NCBI GenBank assembly: GCA_963693285.1
Contig: OY848931.1
Location: forward strand, 1,989,001 to 2,053,000
DNA length: 64,000 nt
DNA from: Xestospongia muta
Taxonomy: Eukaryota; Porifera; Demospongiae; Haplosclerida; Petrosiidae
Reading direction: 5' to 3'
A model generated the notes under the pieces. That model was not told the DNA's origin, made no database searches, and worked only from the letters and a program-made list of their open reading frames with translations. The position numbers and the translations under genes are program-made. Of the stretch, positions 60,706 through 64,000 are shown piece after piece (the stretch's first letter is position 1; every line of letters begins with the position of its first letter).

Positions 60706-63700
60706 ATGTTTGGACGTTCTCGTAGTCTTGGTGAGACAGCTCTGAAGACACAATTAAACATTGCACATCAAAGAATATCTACATTAGAAGACTACATACA
60801 CAGTAGAGAGAGACAGTATCAGGTAAGACTACTGGTACATTGTCTGTTATGGTATGATCAGAGACTGTTTCTTGTTGTAGACTACTATATCTCATCTTCA
60901 TGGAGAACGTAGAGAATCACGTGGTCAATATTCATCTGGTGTAGGTCAGTTTATCTCTCAACGTAGAAGACGTGTTGGTAGAACACATGATATTATCATG
61001 TCTATGAGAAGTGTTGGATCTACATCATCTGAAGAAGGAAGTGAAGTAGAAAATGGTAAGTAAAGTCAATTACCTATTGTAATGGGATCTACTCATAATT
61101 AAAAATCTACTGCTCATGTTAACATTTAATTTAAAATTGATTGCTCTCTTAACAATATTTCAGCTTTAGATTATATGAGAAGAAAATAGAGCAATCTGAT
61201 TGGTCAATTAGCAGTTTTAAATCCCATAGTAAACCTCTGAATTAATTTTGTTCATGACAATATCTTATCATCCAATAACTTGTATTAACAGTTCTATTGG
61301 TGTTATATTACTAATGTTAGTAACAAATAATATTAACATATATTATATTGGTAATTAATGGAGTACACAGTGTTTGATTATAACTAAATAGTTATTGATA
61401 TCTTCAATATCTTCATCTGTTGTCTTTTGTAGAACAGTTAGTGATGACCTGTTCTTTAGAATTTAAAATCTTTACTTTGAAATATTGTGTGCTAATTTTT
61501 ATATGAACTGTGAATACATATTTAATTAATAAGGGGTGGAGTCTGAGGTTATTAATATATCTATGGTAGTTTATTACATGTAGAAACCTTCAGTATAGTA
61601 TTCTACAGTGTTGCTGTGAACTTTGAATTTCATGTTTGATTAAATAAATGTTTCTTAGTCAGTTTACAAACCTAACTGTTCCCATCTCAAACACAAATAT
61701 CTCCTAATTTTATAATGATAATAGTAATTTATAAAAATGTGAAAACTTGAACCATTAATTTACAGAGTTGATGTGTGTACTATAATAATTAAAGTATTAT
61801 ATTGTAAGGTTTCCTTTGGTACTTATTAACAACATATATAGCTAGTCAGGTTTTAAAGTTAGTGTATATATTTCTATAAATACTAGACTTGTTATAATAT
61901 TATAATATCATAACATATACAAACTATATTATCATGTACATATCTTATAATGTAATATAGTTAGTAATATAAGGTATGTTTCTATTATTATCTAGAGAAT
62001 CTTCAAGCACCTCTTGGTGAATTTGTCAGCCTTAAGTTAGTTAAAGCTCTCGAACCTGATGAGGCCACACCCATTCCATTTGTTATCCGACGTCTAGTTG
62101 GGCGTGTCTACCATGTTGGTCCAGAGGGTGTCACACTGGGTACCTCTCCTCATTGTTCAGTAATATTACCAGCAGAGGCTGAGATCCAAAAGGAACATTG
62201 TCAAATTATATGGAGAGGTGACAATGATAGTAATGATGACTTGGAAAAGACAGAAACAAGCAGACATTTATCTCGACAAAAGAGAGTAGGAGATGGTGGC
62301 CATTTTGTATTGAAGGATCTTACAGCTGGTACTGGTGTGTTTTATATCAGTCATGTGACACATCATGTGACAACGTCTATTGAAGAAGAAGAAATACCCA
62401 GTAATGGAGAGTCTGTTGCCACAGAAACGGACAATGCAGGAAGTGATAAATTTCCTATGTTCCTAAGTTATGGTATACGTTTTGTTACTGGTATATTAGT
62501 ATGGGAAATATCTGCTTTATCTCCTAGTGAAGTATTAACTGCTAAATTATTCCATTTGGCTAAACAAAGGGATCTAGTTCAACTTAAGGAACAAATTGAT
62601 AAAATGGAGTCCTCTACTTTAAATATTCCTACTCTTACAATTACAGGTTTGTTAGATCAATATATAAAATATCTGATTGTGAAAAGAACTTTATCAATAA
62701 CTTAATCTTACTATATTGTAGTGATCTGACTCAGTTGTTTATTAGTACTATACACACATGACTGGTCTAGTTGGGGCTTGTTCAGACTTGCCCTAAATTG
62801 TATATATACACATATAATATATATATTACAATACACATACTGTATTGTAGTGATCTACTTAATTTTTCATTAAATGTTTTCATTGATAGGTACTAAGGAT
62901 AATGAACAGAGTTCTGTAAAGTTTTCAATTGATTCAGTATTGTCAACTCCAGTTCTTCCTTTAACATCTTATGATATTAATACTGAATATCAACCACCAT
63001 CATATGAAGGAGATGAGAAATTTAATGCTTTATTTGCTCCTCGTAAATCATTTGGTATTACACAGTTCTCTCTTAACACACCCTCTACTGCCAATATTCG
63101 TCAAGTGCCACGCCTCCTACTTCATATTGCTATTGATAATAGTGATATAGAAATGGTAACTTATCTCTTATCAAGAGGAGCTAATGTAAGTGGGTGTGGT
63201 CATCACTATAGTTATTGTCTTTTGTTTTAATATAGGTTAACAAAGCAGCTGGTGAATTACAGTATACTGCTGTCCATTTAGCAGCATTACGTAATGATGA
63301 TGTCATTATGACACTATTATTAAAATATGGAGCTGATGTAGAAATAAGAAATGCTGAACACTTAACTCCATTAGCTATGACAAGTAATTACAGTGTTAGG
63401 TAAATCTCAACCACACCCACTAATTATGTTCAAATATATTCTTTTTAGAAAAATGTTACTGAACTCAGTTTTGTTATGTGCTGCATCTGATGGTGGTGAT
63501 ATAGCAGAAGTGACACGCCTCCTGACAACCACACCCATTAGTCCCAATGTAAAGGGTTTAAGACATAAATGTGCTCTTCATCTTGCAGCTACCAAAGGAT
63601 ATCGAGAAATTGTTGAATTTCTTATATTGAATGGAATAAGTTTGATTACATGATCCTTGATAGTCATGTGATGATCATGTGATTTTAGGTAGATGTTAAT

Positions 63701-64000
63701 ATTAGAGGAGGTAGTCGTCAACGTACAGCACTTCATTATGCTAGTTTAGGAGGTTCTGCTGATATCATTCAAATTTTATTGAGTGCTGGAGCTCATGAGT
63801 TTACCAGAGATGCCGGGGGATACACTCCTCTTAATCTTTGTCAAGGAGATGCTTGTCATCTTTTACATACTGTATGTCTGTTAATATGTGTATGTATTTT
63901 ATTATTGTTACTATAGAAACCAATGTCTCTATGTCTAGCTGTACAAAGTGGTAACATTGATCAGGTAAAGATAATACTTGAAGAGAGAGAATGTCATGAA
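60706..64000 (+). CDS. FHA-ANK-RING gene, P5, partial at window end
   Basis: Exons seen: 60706-60822, 60881-61055, 61996-62646, 62890-63185, 63236-63399, 63449-63635, 63689-63871 and 63917 onward. The FHA-like and first ankyrin exons are open and nearly identical to P2. The donor after exon 6 reads GGA|ATAAGT where the other copies have GGA|GTAAGT (63636, G to A). Unless an alternative donor is used, translation would run on to a TGA at 63651-63653 and give a truncated FHA-ankyrin protein of roughly 500 residues. The RING part lies beyond the window. Confidence 0.85.

Overview
The window is eukaryotic and almost certainly animal. It is AT-rich, genes are split by many very short introns (mostly about 45-60 bp, with GT..AG ends whose phases I could follow by hand), and it encodes metazoan-type proteins: ROCO GTPases with ankyrin repeats and death-fold tails, a KANSL1-type PEHE protein, and Ginger, Mutator-like and Ty3/Gypsy transposon remains. 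The combination of micro-introns with large ankyrin-Roc-COR and death-domain paralogue families fits a demosponge such as Amphimedon. The phylum assignment is inference; the rest is read from the sequence.

The whole window is a segmental-duplication array built from one module. In the module a minus-strand ankyrin-Roc-COR gene with a death-fold tail (called ANK-ROCO here) lies head-to-head with a plus-strand FHA-like/ankyrin/RING gene. Only about 100 bp, with a shared TTATAA motif, separates the two start codons. A minus-strand KANSL1-like gene lies tail-to-tail with the RING gene. Five head-to-head pairs are visible, with ANK-ROCO start / RING-gene start at: P1 7091/about 7150, P2 19297/19409, P3 35435/35533, P4 44286/44398, P5 60603/60706. 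P1+P2 and P3+P4 are two copies of one roughly 25-28 kb unit, and P5 begins a third.

Region by region: 1-281 fold-back repeat; 282-1865 decayed tail fragment and featureless AT-rich DNA; 1866-7091 broken ANK-ROCO (P1); 7155-8040 gutted RING gene; 8076-9335 KANSL1-like fragment and an orphan exon; about 9480-11164 Ty3/Gypsy remnant with 3' LTR; 11165-19297 a collapsed ANK-ROCO copy interrupted by a Ginger transposon and then tandemly duplicated by about 3.3 kb; 19409-25892 apparently intact 20-exon FHA-ANK-RING gene; 26354-28531 KANSL1-like gene (open, N-terminally short); 28571-35435 ANK-ROCO P3 (two nonsense codons); 35533-38290 RING pseudogene carrying a Mutator-like insertion; 38569-39729 KANSL1 fragment; about 39885-41961 second Gypsy copy; 41962-44286 collapsed ANK-ROCO; 44398-50856 RING gene with two frameshifts; 51364-53336 decayed KANSL1-like copy; 53710-60603 fully open ANK-ROCO P5 (8 exons, 2050 codons by my count); 60706-64000 RING gene running off the window.

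What it may do (inference): a GTP-regulated ankyrin receptor or scaffold with interchangeable death-fold tails, co-expressed from a shared promoter with an ankyrin-RING ubiquitin ligase, looks like a fast-evolving innate-immune or cell-death pair. Features supporting this are copy-number turnover, 204-bp ankyrin double-repeats that differ in number between copies, replaced C-terminal modules, and complementary decay of the pairs.
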